DNA of 64,000 nt from Lutjanus erythropterus (taxonomy: Eukaryota; Chordata; Actinopteri; Lutjaniformes; Lutjanidae): the NCBI GenBank assembly GCA_020091685.1, contig CM034604.1, forward strand, positions 12,546,519-12,610,518, written 5' to 3'. The notes under the pieces were generated by a model that searched no databases, had not been told where the DNA came from, and worked only from the letters and a program-made list of their open reading frames with translations. Below are positions 51,352 to 64,000 of this stretch, piece by piece (within the stretch, counting starts at the first letter, position 1; the number at the start of each line of letters is the position of its first letter). Both the position numbers and the translations under genes were made by a program.

Positions 51352-52479
51352 TTAATTTCTTTTTTTATTACAATCTTAACACCTAGGTGAACAATAACGA
51401 GCATCACCATCTGCCTTCAGTGGTGTGTCCCTGTGCTTTGTGCTGCACTCAATACTCTAAAATCCTCCACTACAAAACACTCAGTAGGCCTGATGGATTT
51501 CACCATAATCTCAGTGTCACATATCAAAGGATAAATGCTAAATGTTTAATCCAGAAGGTGAAAAATTCAAATATTGACGTACGCACCTCATAAAAGTGAG
51601 CGCCAATAAAGTAACATTGATTACTGAGGTCTGCGCCGAATCTGATCCAGCTGATATAAGGCAGTTCCCCCCCTCTCACTGCTTGATGAGAAGACATTAC
51701 TTTGAGTGAATGACTCTTTCACTGATGGACTGGTGTAATTTATCTGATAATAATCTCACCTCCATTTTTAAACAGCGATAAAATACTTTTAAAATCATCA
51801 GCTTTAAATTCATGGTTTCGTGACTGAATCCATAAAAATCTCATGACCTGAGGTTTTTACCCGCCGGATGGATATCCGTCTACAGCGCAGTCCATTTACC
51901 TTTTCATGAATGTGAGCTGAGGCTGTGACCTTGAGAGTAATCGATTCCACGTCTGTTAAAATTTGACCCACTGTACCTGACTGTCAATACCCATCTAGGG
52001 GGAAAAACCTTTGATTATGATTAACAGCCTTGAGGAATAAATCAAACAGGTGTTACGCGCACAGAAAAAGGACCGCAGCTGTCTGTGTTTTTGTTGGTTT
52101 TTCCGTGCAGTACAGTGTCTCACGAACAAATGAAGTGTAACTAAGAATAGAGAGCACATTCTGAGGGCAAAGCACCCCTGGGATTACGAACAACTGCTGT
52201 GTTAGGCTGCATCTGAAGCACAAAGTTGATGAACACCACCAGGAGAGAACGTAGAGTCACTTGTCTGGTTTTTTTGTTTTTTCTTTCATGCTGTGTACCT
52301 CTCGGAGCAGACAGAGAGAGTCGATAGAGGAAGTGCACTAATATGGCTCTGCAGACATACAGTATCTGCACTGTCAGTGGTAACAAAGGTTTTATCCCCC
52401 TTTCTTGTCTCATGATACACATACATGTGTGCCCATTTTGGTAAAGTAGCGTCTAGAGCAGCCGGAAACACACCCATCA

Positions 52480-52668
<189 letters not shown>

Positions 52669-53360
52669 TCAAACCCCTTATATTACACATAAATACTGCA
52701 CAAACATTACCATATTTACCATTATTTATTCTAGAGGCCTTGTAAACTAAATATAAAGACATTATTTTACAATCGACCCTTCCTAAATCTCTCCCCTTAT
52801 TGCTCTGTGTACCAATAGTTAAGAAAGCTTGGCACCCAGCAGGGCCTCGGTCAGCTTTCTTCTATCTGTATTTCTATGCTGAGAAGAAAACCAAATCTTG
52901 AAGATGGTTATAATGTTAATGGGGGACCTGTAAAAGAGACACGTGGTCACATGGCCATAACTTGGGCTGGGAAATTATTAGCTTAAAAATCTCAACCAAC
53001 CAGTAAGAATGACAAGGGTATAATTTGTCCCACCCAAACAGGCACAACAAAGCTAACAGGAGACTCAGGAAGATGTCAGTCATTTTAAGTCTGTACACAC
53101 CCACAAAGTCCAGAGAACAGGTCTAATCAACCAGATTAATTTCAAACAAAACACCTGTGGCTGTTCACAGGCTTTAAGTTCGATATGCCAGGTCAGAGTG
53201 AACATTTTTACAGATACCATGACAAATCTCGCAAGTGTTGGGTTCCCTTCTAGACACAACCAGCAGACAATGAGAGCAACAGACACTACGTGCTACCACA
53301 TTAATGGTGCCACTAGATGGTGCAACACGTAAAGTGGTCGCTGGATTCACTTATATAGGC

Positions 53361-53610
53361 CAGTGATTCCCAAAGTGTGGCCCGGGGTCCCCTGGTGGAC
53401 CAGGAGAGCACTACAGGTCAGCCTTGCGAGGTCATTAAAAACAGATAAATGAAAAAGAAAGGTATGGTACTAGGAAATCACGTTATTATTCATTTATCTG
53501 ACCTTGTTTAACTAGTGTTACGCTGTGTTTGATGACCCGACACATTCATACCGGAATCTTGTTAATATCTTCAATTGTGGCCATGGCATTCTTAAGTTTG
53601 GGAACGGCTG
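53361..53610. mobile_element. hAT-type nonautonomous element, 250 bp, with 8-bp target duplication
   Basis: ATATAGGC at 53353-53360 is repeated exactly at 53611-53618. The element starts CAGTGATTCCCAAAGTGTGG and ends CTTAAGTTTGGGAACGGCTG, whose complement starts CAGCCGTTCCCAAA. An 8-bp duplication and CAG-starting ends are the standard marks of hAT insertions. No transposase is encoded. Confidence 0.85.
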
Positions 53611-54019
53611 ATATAGGCTATATGTTGGTGTTTCGGGTACCCCAACGCTGTTTAACCATCATCTAAATTGGTTTTCTTTTTTAACACAGAGCAGAGCACT
53701 GGGCAGGACTTGTTTTAAGTGCTTTCAATTGAAATCCCAATAACCCAAGAATGATATTGATGTTTTGGTTTGAGTGTAGAGACCAGCACATACAGTAGAT
53801 TTTATCTAACTCCACTAAGTTATATAATGAGTTATATAGTTATATAATGTATTCCTGGTATTCTTCTTCAGTTGTGTGTTCAAAGTGAAAAGATCACCAA
53901 GCTGACAGAATGTATCTAATTTGATTCTTCCAATGAGATCCTCTTTATTAGTTCATTCATGCCAATCAAAGCCTCTCAGTTGTTTGCAGCTTTTATCTGG
54001 AAAATTCTGGGATCTAAAG

Positions 54020-54290
54020 GAAGAGTTCGACATTTTGGGAAATAAGCTAACTTGCTTTCTGGCAGAGAGTAAGATCAGAAGATCCATAACACTGTCATAT
54101 CGGTTAAGTGACGCTTGAGCCAGGAGCTTATCTTAGCAGTAAAGTCTTACTCTGTCCAAAGTTAAATAAAATCCACCTCCTGACACCTCTACAGGTCACC
54201 AATCAACACGTGTCTCATTTCTTTAACGTGTTCACAGAGCTGTAAAAAAAAAAGAAAGTGGTTTTATGAGGAGTTACACACATGCTGTTA
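54020..54290. repeat. Interspersed repeat with GACATTTTGGGAAA core, copy 2
   Basis: GACATTTTGGGAAATAAGCT, then GCAGAGAGTAAGATCAGAAG and CTCTGTCCAAAGTTAAATAA then AATCCACCTCCTGACACCTC. It is longer than the copy at 48445 and reaches further into the shared family on its right side. Confidence 0.6.
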
Positions 54291-55179
54291 ACTACAGCTG
54301 TTGTGTGTGCCATGAACATTTTTTTTTAATTCCACTACATCCAGTACTTCAATAAACCGAAGGCCAGCAGATATAGTGCACTATGTAGTAAATAGGGAGT
54401 AATTTCTGCTGGCAACCTCAGTCATGATGACACATAGCTTGTTAATAGATCTTTTTCACAGCAACCATTTTGACATGAAATAGCAGGGTAAACTGTAAGT
54501 ATAACTGATTAAGGTTCTGCTCAGTTCAGGTCAAACAGAGCCGAGTGCTGCTACTTGTGCATGTTGGACTCACGGTGTGGTATTGACCTCTTCATCTCCA
54601 GTAACTCTCAGCAAGCAAATAGCATATTACCCAGAATACAGTACTATTCCTCTAACGCTTTGTTAATGATTGGTGATAAATCGTTGTATCCAGTGCCACA
54701 GTTGAAGGTTAACTTAACTTTGGAAAGCTTATCTGCCTATTTTCTTTTTTGATGGTTAATGGGAAAAATCTCCTGTGACACTGGTGACAATGTTGAGGTC
54801 AGATACATACAGTTCTATTTCCAAACCCATGAATGCAGCGAAAGTGTTTTCTATCTATGCTACAAGACGGCTGAGATTAAGTTATCCGACAGCTTAACAA
54901 GCACAGAGTACAGTACATCGTGCTCCTACATGTACAGTACACTGCATTTTTACAGAAAAAGCCTGAAAGTGAAAAACCTGAAGTGTTTTGATGTTGGTAC
55001 TAGACCAACAAGTCCATATGATATGTGCTATTTTGAAAAATAAATTGCAACACTTTTCAGTAGCTCTATGTATGTTTTGAGTCCAAAATACTGATAAGCA
55101 GTAGGACTACCTGTGTAGGAAGGTAAGAAACATAGTGCCGTGGAAAGTAAAAAATATATTTAACATGTTTATTTTTAAA

Positions 55180-55879
55180 AAACACGATATATCAATATCA
55201 ATATCATTTAAAAGTACACTATATTAAAATATTTTCACATCTTCACCTTGCTGTCAGACAGATGGACAAATGGAAAACTGTTGTTATGTAAGCTAAATAT
55301 TGTTCTCACTCCAAACCTACTAGGCTCCAAGGAAAAGTCCAGTGGAAAAGTCTGCAATTTTACCTTCCAGAACTCAGAAGTTTCTGCTCTTCCGCTGCCT
55401 CAATTGTTTAATTTGGTTTCGTTATTGTGTGACTTTGATGTTTTAAAAGGCTAGTTCGAATTCAACAAAGTCACACAACAGCACAAAGAAAGTAACAGAT
55501 CGAGGCAGTGGTAGACCAGCATCTCCCATGTTCTGTGAGGTAAAATTACAGATCAAATTTGGTTGGTTTGGAGATAACAACTTATATAATGATGGTTTCC
55601 CATCAGAAAAGGCTGTCTGATGGCAAAGCAAAGCAGTGAAACGTCTCCAAATATTGTGTACACTTAAACTGATACTCATTGTTTTTAGGTCGGCCTTAAG
55701 TGGCTTAAATACATTTTGATGCTGACTCTGTCGACAACAGTGCGTTGATTAGCTTCTGTGCTGGTACTCCACTGCTTCACCATTGCCAGGGTGTACCGAC
55801 CGCCATCTACTGTAGGCAACACACTGACTAGCGATAAGTACCACATACAACCCCATTTCAAATTATCTGGTCTATTCCT
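55180..55879. mobile_element. Foldback element family A, left end lost
   Basis: The right end reads CTATTCCT followed by TTAA (55880-55883). CTTGCTGTCAGACAG near 55247 and GGCTGTCTGATGGCAAAGCA near 55610 form the arms. The centre lies near 55450. The left tip with the TTAA site is not recognisable. The element ends about 250 bp before the klhl29 exon at 56133. Confidence 0.7.
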
Positions 55880-56063
55880 TTAATCTTAAACCTACAGCGA
55901 AAGCAGAAAGTGGAATTTTTCCCTTTGCAATGTGGAGGAGTGCAATTGTGGAGTTTTAAAAATACCATTCATTTACTAATCATCACTATGGGTATTAACT
56001 TTATTATGGTCATGATTTTAATTAGATTTTATTACTGTTTGCTAGTAGTTTTATTTGCTTTTA

Positions 56064-56264
<201 letters not shown>

Positions 56265-56634
56265 TCAGAGAGAGATGTGGAGACAGATAGAAAAGGCAGA
56301 CGGAGAGGACAGAGAAACCAAAACAAGAACAAAAAAACAAAGACAGATTGATTAAGGCAGTGAAAAAAAACATCATTGAGACATCCATAAAAAGATCACA
56401 GACATAGAAAGCTACAGAGACAGAGAAAGCAGCTGCAGGTAGCACAGACCCATAGCCTGTATCTGCCTGAGACTAAGGGAGAACAAGTATAATAACTCAA
56501 AACAGCTCCGAGGACAAACAACGAGGGGAATCGATCGCTCACAGCCCAGGCAGGAGGTGGTGGATGGCAGGGAGCGGGATTTGGGATTAGCTGGGCCACT
56601 TTAAAGAAGTCCTGTCAGATCTCAGAGTCTACTA

Positions 56635-56654
56635 CACACACACACACACACACG
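56635..56654. repeat. (CA)n microsatellite
   Basis: About ten CA units, in the 4.2-kb klhl29 intron. Confidence 0.9.
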
Positions 56655-59280
56655 GAGCTGAGAATATATGAAACTAGCCTGATAGCCAGGCCAGCGGGGA
56701 GAAGGCTTATGCTACCGTCTGTGATCTCTTGTAAGGGTTCAGCATTTAAGGTGGTGTGTCTGTAATTCTAGTTTTCTAACACGCAGCGCCATTTATCACG
56801 ACGAGAGGGGGGAAATGTGTTGGTTGTGTGGCGCACACAAACGCGGGCATGGATCAACTGGGTCAGCGGCCACTGAAAGAGGCCTGATTAAACAATGGCT
56901 ATCAAAGGGAGGCAACGCCAGGCCTTTTATCACCAAAGACAGAAGACTGAGAGTCTTTCCTAAACAAATATCAGCCAATAAAGGTCACGTAACATCTGCT
57001 AAAACACAACTAAACAAAAGCCAAAGCAAAGAGCAAATAAAAGTGGGCCACACACTGCATCAAAGTGGGGGTTCGGAGCTAAACAAAAGGCTGTTGAACG
57101 CGTCCCTCTGTTGTACCATTTGAGCAGATGAAGAGTTGTTTCGTTGTGTACGTTTGCATACTCAGAACATTTTGTTGCATACTCCTTTCATCAGTTTCTT
57201 CAATGCTAGACAGCCAGGTTTCATTTAATTTGTTGCATGAAAGTGTGCAACAGAAAGGGGCCTGCAAAATTAGAGACAATGCATTTGAAAATCCCTCCTG
57301 TTGTGGCCAAAATCTTAATAACTGTTGAAAGTTGGAGCATGTTGCTAATTCACTGTAAAGGAGCAATGTGTACGACCCTAGTGTTCAGAAATGAGTACTG
57401 CAGCCCAAATAGCAAGTTGGAGCCCTGTTTAATATACCGTCTATGGTTGAAGCGAGTTGAATATGATATGAATGGCTATTTATTTGCATCTTTGTATCTT
57501 ATTTCATACAGTTTTCTTGCTTCATTTTGGATGTGTTGTATCGCTTTGTCCTCTGGCAGTGGCTGGTTACTTTGTTTCATGATGGCTGTCCCCAAGAGGA
57601 GAGCTACTGGTGCATAATGCTTAATGATATTCTGAAGGAAAAACCACAACGTTCTGGCAACTCAAAAGAGAGACCAATTGATAACTTGACACTAGTCAAG
57701 AAGCTTGATCTAATGAGCCTCAGTTGATTGTATTCTCCCTTTGATTCAAGAAAAATAACCATGTTCTGTTGTATTATTTTGTTCATTTTGTTGATAATAA
57801 GCCGTTGTCAGCTGAAATCAGTTGGGGTGTTTGGGATGTGAAATGTCTGATGTCATCATCTGACACGTTATCAGCTTTTTTCACAAAGTTGAGAGTTTTG
57901 AGACTGCTGGAGCTGAGTATCAGACAAGTTTCAAGTGTGTTGCAGAGGGCTTTACATCATGCAACTGATGCTGAGTTTCACCTAAGTTTCAAGCAACTCA
58001 AGTTACAGGAAAGTTTCACAGTGTGTAAAGCCAGCCTAATAAATGTGAAACAGGCAAACAAAAACTTATGTTATGGACCGGACTGGAAATTTCAAAGGAG
58101 AACATGCTGACTGTGGTGTTGTCAGAGGAGACAGTATTTCAAATTAGCATGTTTCCTTAATCTCTGATGACGTATCATGGTCATTTTATGATTTAGTACA
58201 GTAAATATGTTATATGTTTCTCCTTTATATCTGATGATAATGAAATACTCATGATTTTTCAGTGGCAGCAGGCGCAGAAGAAGTGACTTAGTTTTTATTT
58301 GTTCAAATCTGAAGTTCTGTGAATAAAAGTCAAAGTGGTATAAGTAGGTCGAGGAGATGTTTGCCATTTCTCCTCAGTGTATTTGTTACAAACTTCAATA
58401 ATATCTGACACAGTATCAATTTCTCTTTGCTCAAGGACACGCGCTTGCGCCTGTATTTCTCCCCTTTAAATGTGCTGAAATGTCATGAATCTTGTCGAGG
58501 AAGAATGGATTGACGTCTCGCTGGCAATGAAGTCTACAAATGGCTTCCCTGTTTTCCCCGTTCTTTTTTGCCCAAATCGAGAAAAACAAATCAATAATGT
58601 GGGCTGCTGGTTCTCTTTTACTTTCCTTTCACTCCTTTCCTGCTGCTGACCTTTTTGCTAACATGCACTTCCCTTGTGTTACAGATACCCAAAACAATTT
58701 ATTAAATGGAATGCAAAACCTGACATTTGCAGCTTTTTGGTTGCCTTTTTTGGTTGGTTACCCACTAAAATCTGGAACATGCTATTTGCTTTTCATGTGA
58801 CCCCTTGGGCTCCCTGAGCAGCCCCTCCCCTCCTTTTGCTCCACTTTTCCATACCTTGTCTGAGTATCAATCTGTTTTGCTATTTTTCGATTCCATCATG
58901 GTTCAGGCCAGAGGATTTGACATTTAAGTGACAACTGTTCCCTGACCTTTTTATAAATCTGCCCCCGTGCTTGGTCCTGCCCACTGGGACGAGATCAGAG
59001 GCACAGTGCCCAGCTGAGAGCGTCAGCGAGCAGAATTGTCACCCGGCTGCTAGCTTTGGAAACATGACAAAAAAGAAGCATGATGTGCCAGAGTCGGAAA
59101 TTTAGGATCTGCACAAGACATCCTGTAAGGCTGTGCATAGTGATGAAGCATGACAACGTGCGAAAATACACAAGGATGTAGACGCTGCGTGTAGCAGAAA
59201 AGGTCGCACAGGAACATCTGATGTAATAAGTATGCACACTTGCAAATATAAGCATATAACACTTGCACGCATACACATAC

Positions 59281-59570
59281 ACTGTAAAAATAAAAACAAA
59301 AATAATTTGTATTAATTTAGAAAGTTAGTGTCCAGACTGCCTTAAAATTTGAAAAGGCAAGTAGAGGTAATTTTCTAATGATTCAAAACAAATAAACTTT
59401 CTAGTCAAATAAACTTGATATTACACAGTAAAAATAAACAATTTGTTTTAACTTAAAAAGTTTGTGTCAGGGCTGCCTTAAAGTATTAAGTGGAATGAAT
59501 TTGATAAGACAAGTGGAGGTATTTTGGAGGCAATGATTCAAAACAAATAAACTTTTGTCAAATAATCTTG
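59281..59570. repeat. Two-unit tandem repeat, about 145-bp unit
   Basis: CACTGTAAAAATAAAAACAA (59280) and CACAGTAAAAATAAACAATT (59425) start parallel segments, each with an AGACTGCCTTAAA/GGGCTGCCTTAAA block and ATGATTCAAAACAAATAAAC. Further copies of parts (AATGATCATTTCAAGTCAA) occur to about 59990. Confidence 0.6.
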
Positions 59571-60072
59571 ATTTTGATTCAGCTGTACTTCAGGTACTTG
59601 AAAACATTTTAACAGTGTTTTACTATTTGCTGTTAAAGCAAGCAGCCATGACTTATCTTGAAGTATATTAGAGACACAAAAGTTTGCATCATGCATGTTC
59701 CCTTCAAACTATTAAAAAGTGGGGTCTCAGGAGAGTTAATTTAATAAGTTGATTGAATCTTTGATTGATCATTTCAAGTCAATAGACTTTAAGATCTAGT
59801 CAAATAATTTTAATTTCTTCAAAGTATAAAAAGAAGGGTCTCAGGAAGGTTTAATCTCTCAAACAATGCATGCTGGAAAGTGCGGATACAAGTTGATCAT
59901 ATTTCTTAAGAAACATAATATAATGAGTTAAGTAAATTCTGTGAAATACATTTATTCAAATGATCATTTCAAGTCAAAGGACTTCAAGTTAGATGAACTC
60001 AAGTTCTGAAAGTAAATATTGGAGTTTAATTAACTTGAATAAATAAAACTTATATTTTTTTTATTAAGTTAA

Positions 60073-60725
<653 letters not shown>

Positions 60726-61259
60726 CTACACACGACACCCATAACACACCTGGGCCAGTACGAGAGTGGGGAGAAAATAAGAGAATCATTACAACGTAAA
60801 GTGAAAAAGGGACAGAAACAGAACTTTGGATGGTTTCTACTTGTCTATGGGTTAGCTAGCAGATTTGCAACTATATTGCTGCATCTGAAACAAAATGTCC
60901 TCTCTGAACAAAGATTAGGCAAACAAAAGTTATTGCTTTGTTTCAACAGGCATGCTTATATATCACATGTGCATTTTCATGTATGCATAGTTTTAGAGGT
61001 GGACATGCATACATGGAGGGGTACATATGAGCCATCAGACATAAAACAGAGAGAAAGAAAGTGACAGCACAGTTCATACACTGACATATGACAGAATGTA
61101 AGAGGACACTGGTTAAAGCATGTCGTACCGGAGGCCTCTCGCTGTTCGTGAGCCTACAACCGCTGCCGTGTGCGTGTGTGCTGGATATTAAAGCAGGAGT
61201 ATCCACTCCTGCTGGCATGGTGTAAGAGATGCCAGGGAGTGCTTGGATGAGCAAATTAA

Positions 61260-63770
61260 ATAGAATATGATATCCCTCCGTAATGCAGAGCCTGAGATGT
61301 GCGGTGGGAGTGCAGTGAGTGGAGGGGCTGCTTTCGGAACTGGGCCACGATGTGACTTCACCGGGGGATCAAATGGCAGAGATTAGTTCACATGCAGGAT
61401 CCCCCCTCCCCCCCGGGGGAGGTATGAGAGAGTTAAATAACACCTCGCCACCCGTGTTTAATGTCCCATGTGAAACAATAATCCACTCAAGGGCAAAATA
61501 AATGGAATCAAAGCCCCGCACTACTACGCCTCCCTTCCTGCGGCTATGGGCATCCACAATATGAAAAGTAGCCTACATTGAGATGGATGGAGGCTGTTTG
61601 CTTCTGTCACTCACAGCAGCGCTAAGATAGCGCTCTGTCTGTTTCTGTCTGTGTGTGTGTCTCTCTTCCTTTTTCTGTTGGAACCAGTTTGCTGGATTAG
61701 AAATCATGACAAACAGTCAGCATTTAGTGAGACGAGGACAGCAAAACAAACAAGATGAGACAGGTGGACGAAATGGTTAGAGAGTGAAGATGAGAGAGGA
61801 GGAGGAGGCGGGGGAGTTGATGATGAGGAGGAGGAAGCAAAAAGGAAAAGGGAGGCAGGGCGAGACGGTTCTTCCACAGGGAGCCAGCAGCCATCCTTCT
61901 GAGGGAGGGGTTGGGTTGTTCCATGACTGTGCCTTGGTCTTTTAAATAAGAGATATCCCCGCCCGCCACCCCCGAAAAAAATCCACCATCATCACACCTA
62001 AACGGAGCCTTTGTCCCCGCTGCAATAATCATCAGTAGCCTGTAGTGTATGAACTGAGACATTAGTCGTCATTTGAAGCGCACTCAGGAGGTGAGAGGGG
62101 GGAGAAGGACATCCAAAAATAAAATAAAAAGACAATGGCATTTGTCTCTGGATGGACATTGGCTGGAAAAACCAAGGTAGTTACTCTTTTTCCTCCTGCA
62201 AAGCAAAAAGCCACATAGTGTTATTGCCCTTTTTCCGCACAAAGCCCTGCAGTGGGGGCAGGTAGTAAAGACAGAAAGAAGGGAAGGGGAGTGGTGTCGT
62301 TCAGGGTTAAAGTGATGGAGGGAGGGTGGGGGGGGAGAAAAGAGGGCTAAAAATAAAGGAAGAGCATGCTCATCAACCTGCTCAATTAGTGCAATAGGAA
62401 CCAGCTCGAGTGGCAGTTTGTTTTGTCTGAGCACTTATGTTATGGAAATGACTTTTTCCGGAGCTTCTAAAAGAGGTGGATATTTATGCTGCGTCTGATT
62501 GCAGACTTGAATTTAAATAGTGACAGAGGGAGGCAGGGAGGACAGGAGAGACAGAGGAGGAGAGATAGATAGGGCGAGGAGGGAGGAGGAGGGGGAAAAA
62601 AGATGGGCACACTCAGGCAAAGAAATTTGTTTGTGAAAAATGCACCACTTATTCAAGAGGAAGTCTTAAAATCAGCAGAGACTGTCAAAATGGTGGTGAG
62701 CAGAGGCGGAGAGGAAGGAGGGGAGCTGCAACACACACATTCACACACTCACACATGCACACTTCCTAATACATCCTTCAACCTAAAAAAAGCCCATTTT
62801 TACAGGGAATACATTTAGCTTGTTCTTACAAGACCATCTATTCCGTGGAAGTGCATACACTGCCGAGATATGTTAAGATAGAAAGCTTATTCACATGCAA
62901 AGCCTACGCTGTCTGTGCTAAAAATGGCTTCCATTTACATGTTCTGTCACAACATAAATCAAGAATAAATTATAAAAATAAACAAACATAATGTGGTAGC
63001 TTTATCAGGGCTGGGATTCATGTTTGTTTTGTGCTAATAAGACCACAGTATTTCACTCATAATGCAAGGAATAAACGGAGGACTTCGAGGCCTATGTGGC
63101 AGTAACAAGTCCAGCTTGTGTCAGACGCTCTAAAGGACAAAAAGGACAGGGTGACAGGTGGAGAGTTTAAAAGCCCAAAACCTCCGTCCAAGTGTGAACA
63201 TGGGGCCATCAGCAATGAGAGGGAAAACTGAACGTGGACATTGGATTGACAGAACTCTTGATACAAGAACTGTACTTAAAAAGCTTTTTTTAGGCATGAT
63301 GACAGAAATGGAGAAAGTACCATCTGCAAGGGCCAGTGGGTTTGAAAGTGACATTTAATTTGCATCTACAAAATTAGAGGGTCAGGTCAGCGAAATATAA
63401 AAAAAAAGGCATTTTGTCACCCACCTTTAGTGAGATCTAGCTATGTGCAGAAAGTTTTCATGTGCTCTGGCTGCTCTGGCTTTGAGGAATCCATCTCTGA
63501 GATTTCTACCTTCACCCAAATATACAGGGGGTCAATTCAATTTCATGTGTTGCACTCACAGCATTACATTAAAACATCATTAAGGTATTCAACATTATTA
63601 TTGACAACCTGTTGCCATCTATATATTTTTTTCTCCCTAATACCACTGCTGACTGAATGAAACTTGCCACAAATGAAATTCAACAGGTAGAGTTATATGA
63701 CTTTTTTTAAATTGTCATTTATTATGCTAATAATCATATCTTACAAACAAGCACCTACTCATGAACAGGT
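61260..63770. other. Intron upstream of the BTB exon, no gene seen
   Basis: Contains a GA/GAG-rich block (61790-61860 and 62520-62600) and short CA runs. I looked on the minus strand for the preceding BTB exon (expected to carry the FEVHQNVLASCS motif) and did not find it. Confidence 0.6.
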
Positions 63771-63778
63771 GGCCTCAT

Positions 63779-64000
63779 GTTCTGCTCCTGTCTGTCTGAT
63801 CTGTGCTCCAGTAACAGTTCAGCAAGCTCGGTACCTGATGGATCCTCAGTTAACTTTCTTTTCTGTTTGCTGTTTAGTTAGCTAATGTTGGCAAAACACT
63901 AGATGACTAGCTATCTAATTATTGGTGTAGATCAGCTAGCTAGTAAGCTACCATTTTGCTAACATTAGCTATCAGATGAAACTAGCTAATTATTGGTGTA
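63779..64000. repeat. GCTAGCTA-rich repeat, copy 2, cut by the window edge
   Basis: GATCTGTGCTCCAGTAACAG, then GTTAACTTTCTTTTCTGTTT, then ATCAGCTAGCTAGTAAGCTA. It parallels 5095-5420 part for part. ACTAGCTAxxTAATTATTGG occurs twice in the last 100 bases. Confidence 0.5.

Noticed and set aside
57237-57617. Plus-strand 126-codon frame with hydrophobic stretches
   Set aside because: It overlaps text that resembles a common fish repeat (about 57352-57440) and has no recognisable family.

Overview
The window looks like teleost, probably percomorph, nuclear DNA. It is AT-rich, has no operon structure, and carries short exons with canonical GT/AG splice sites in introns up to 24 kb. It also holds Tc1-like, hAT-like and TTAA-flanked nonautonomous transposons, and several repeat families that I recognise as typical of spiny-rayed fish. 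The species cannot be named from the sequence.

The only intact protein-coding gene is on the minus strand: six consecutive internal coding exons of klhl29 (BTB-BACK-Kelch protein, likely a CUL3 ubiquitin-ligase adaptor). In transcription order they are 60609-60413 (distal BTB), 56245-56133 (BTB/BACK junction), 52644-52498 (BACK), 28354-28156 (end of BACK plus linker), 6292-6110 (first Kelch blade) and 3060-2880 (second blade and start of the third). Together they hold 1,020 nt (340 codons). All splice sites are canonical, all phases agree, and no break was seen. The 5' exons (N-terminal region, start of BTB) lie beyond base 64000 and the last Kelch exons lie before base 1.

Everything else is intronic or flanking. 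On the plus strand of the 24-kb intron, at about 36791-38787, lies a broken, repeat-built coiled-coil gene or retrocopy that I cannot assign to a family. A 5'-truncated Tc1-like transposase lies at 12785-13558, a probable LINE 3' end at 14390-14720, and a possible Harbinger remnant at 6455-7245.

Nonautonomous elements dominate the rest. They include an 804-bp foldback element flanked by TTAA (46461-47264, with relatives at 3230, 5519, 29329 and 55180), a second palindromic family (50696-51297, 39860-40190, and a rearranged copy at 23740-24340), a family with a GGGGCAATTGTAAC-like end (17648, 20228, 45093), a 250-bp hAT-type element with a perfect 8-bp target duplication (53361-53610), and a 285-bp TTAA element 55 bp from a klhl29 splice donor (60073-60357). 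There are also tandem duplications, a 26-bp minisatellite and several CA/GT arrays. A few long repeat-poor stretches with homeodomain-like TAATTA/ATTA motifs are candidate conserved noncoding elements. I found no tRNA, rRNA, CRISPR array or retroviral element.
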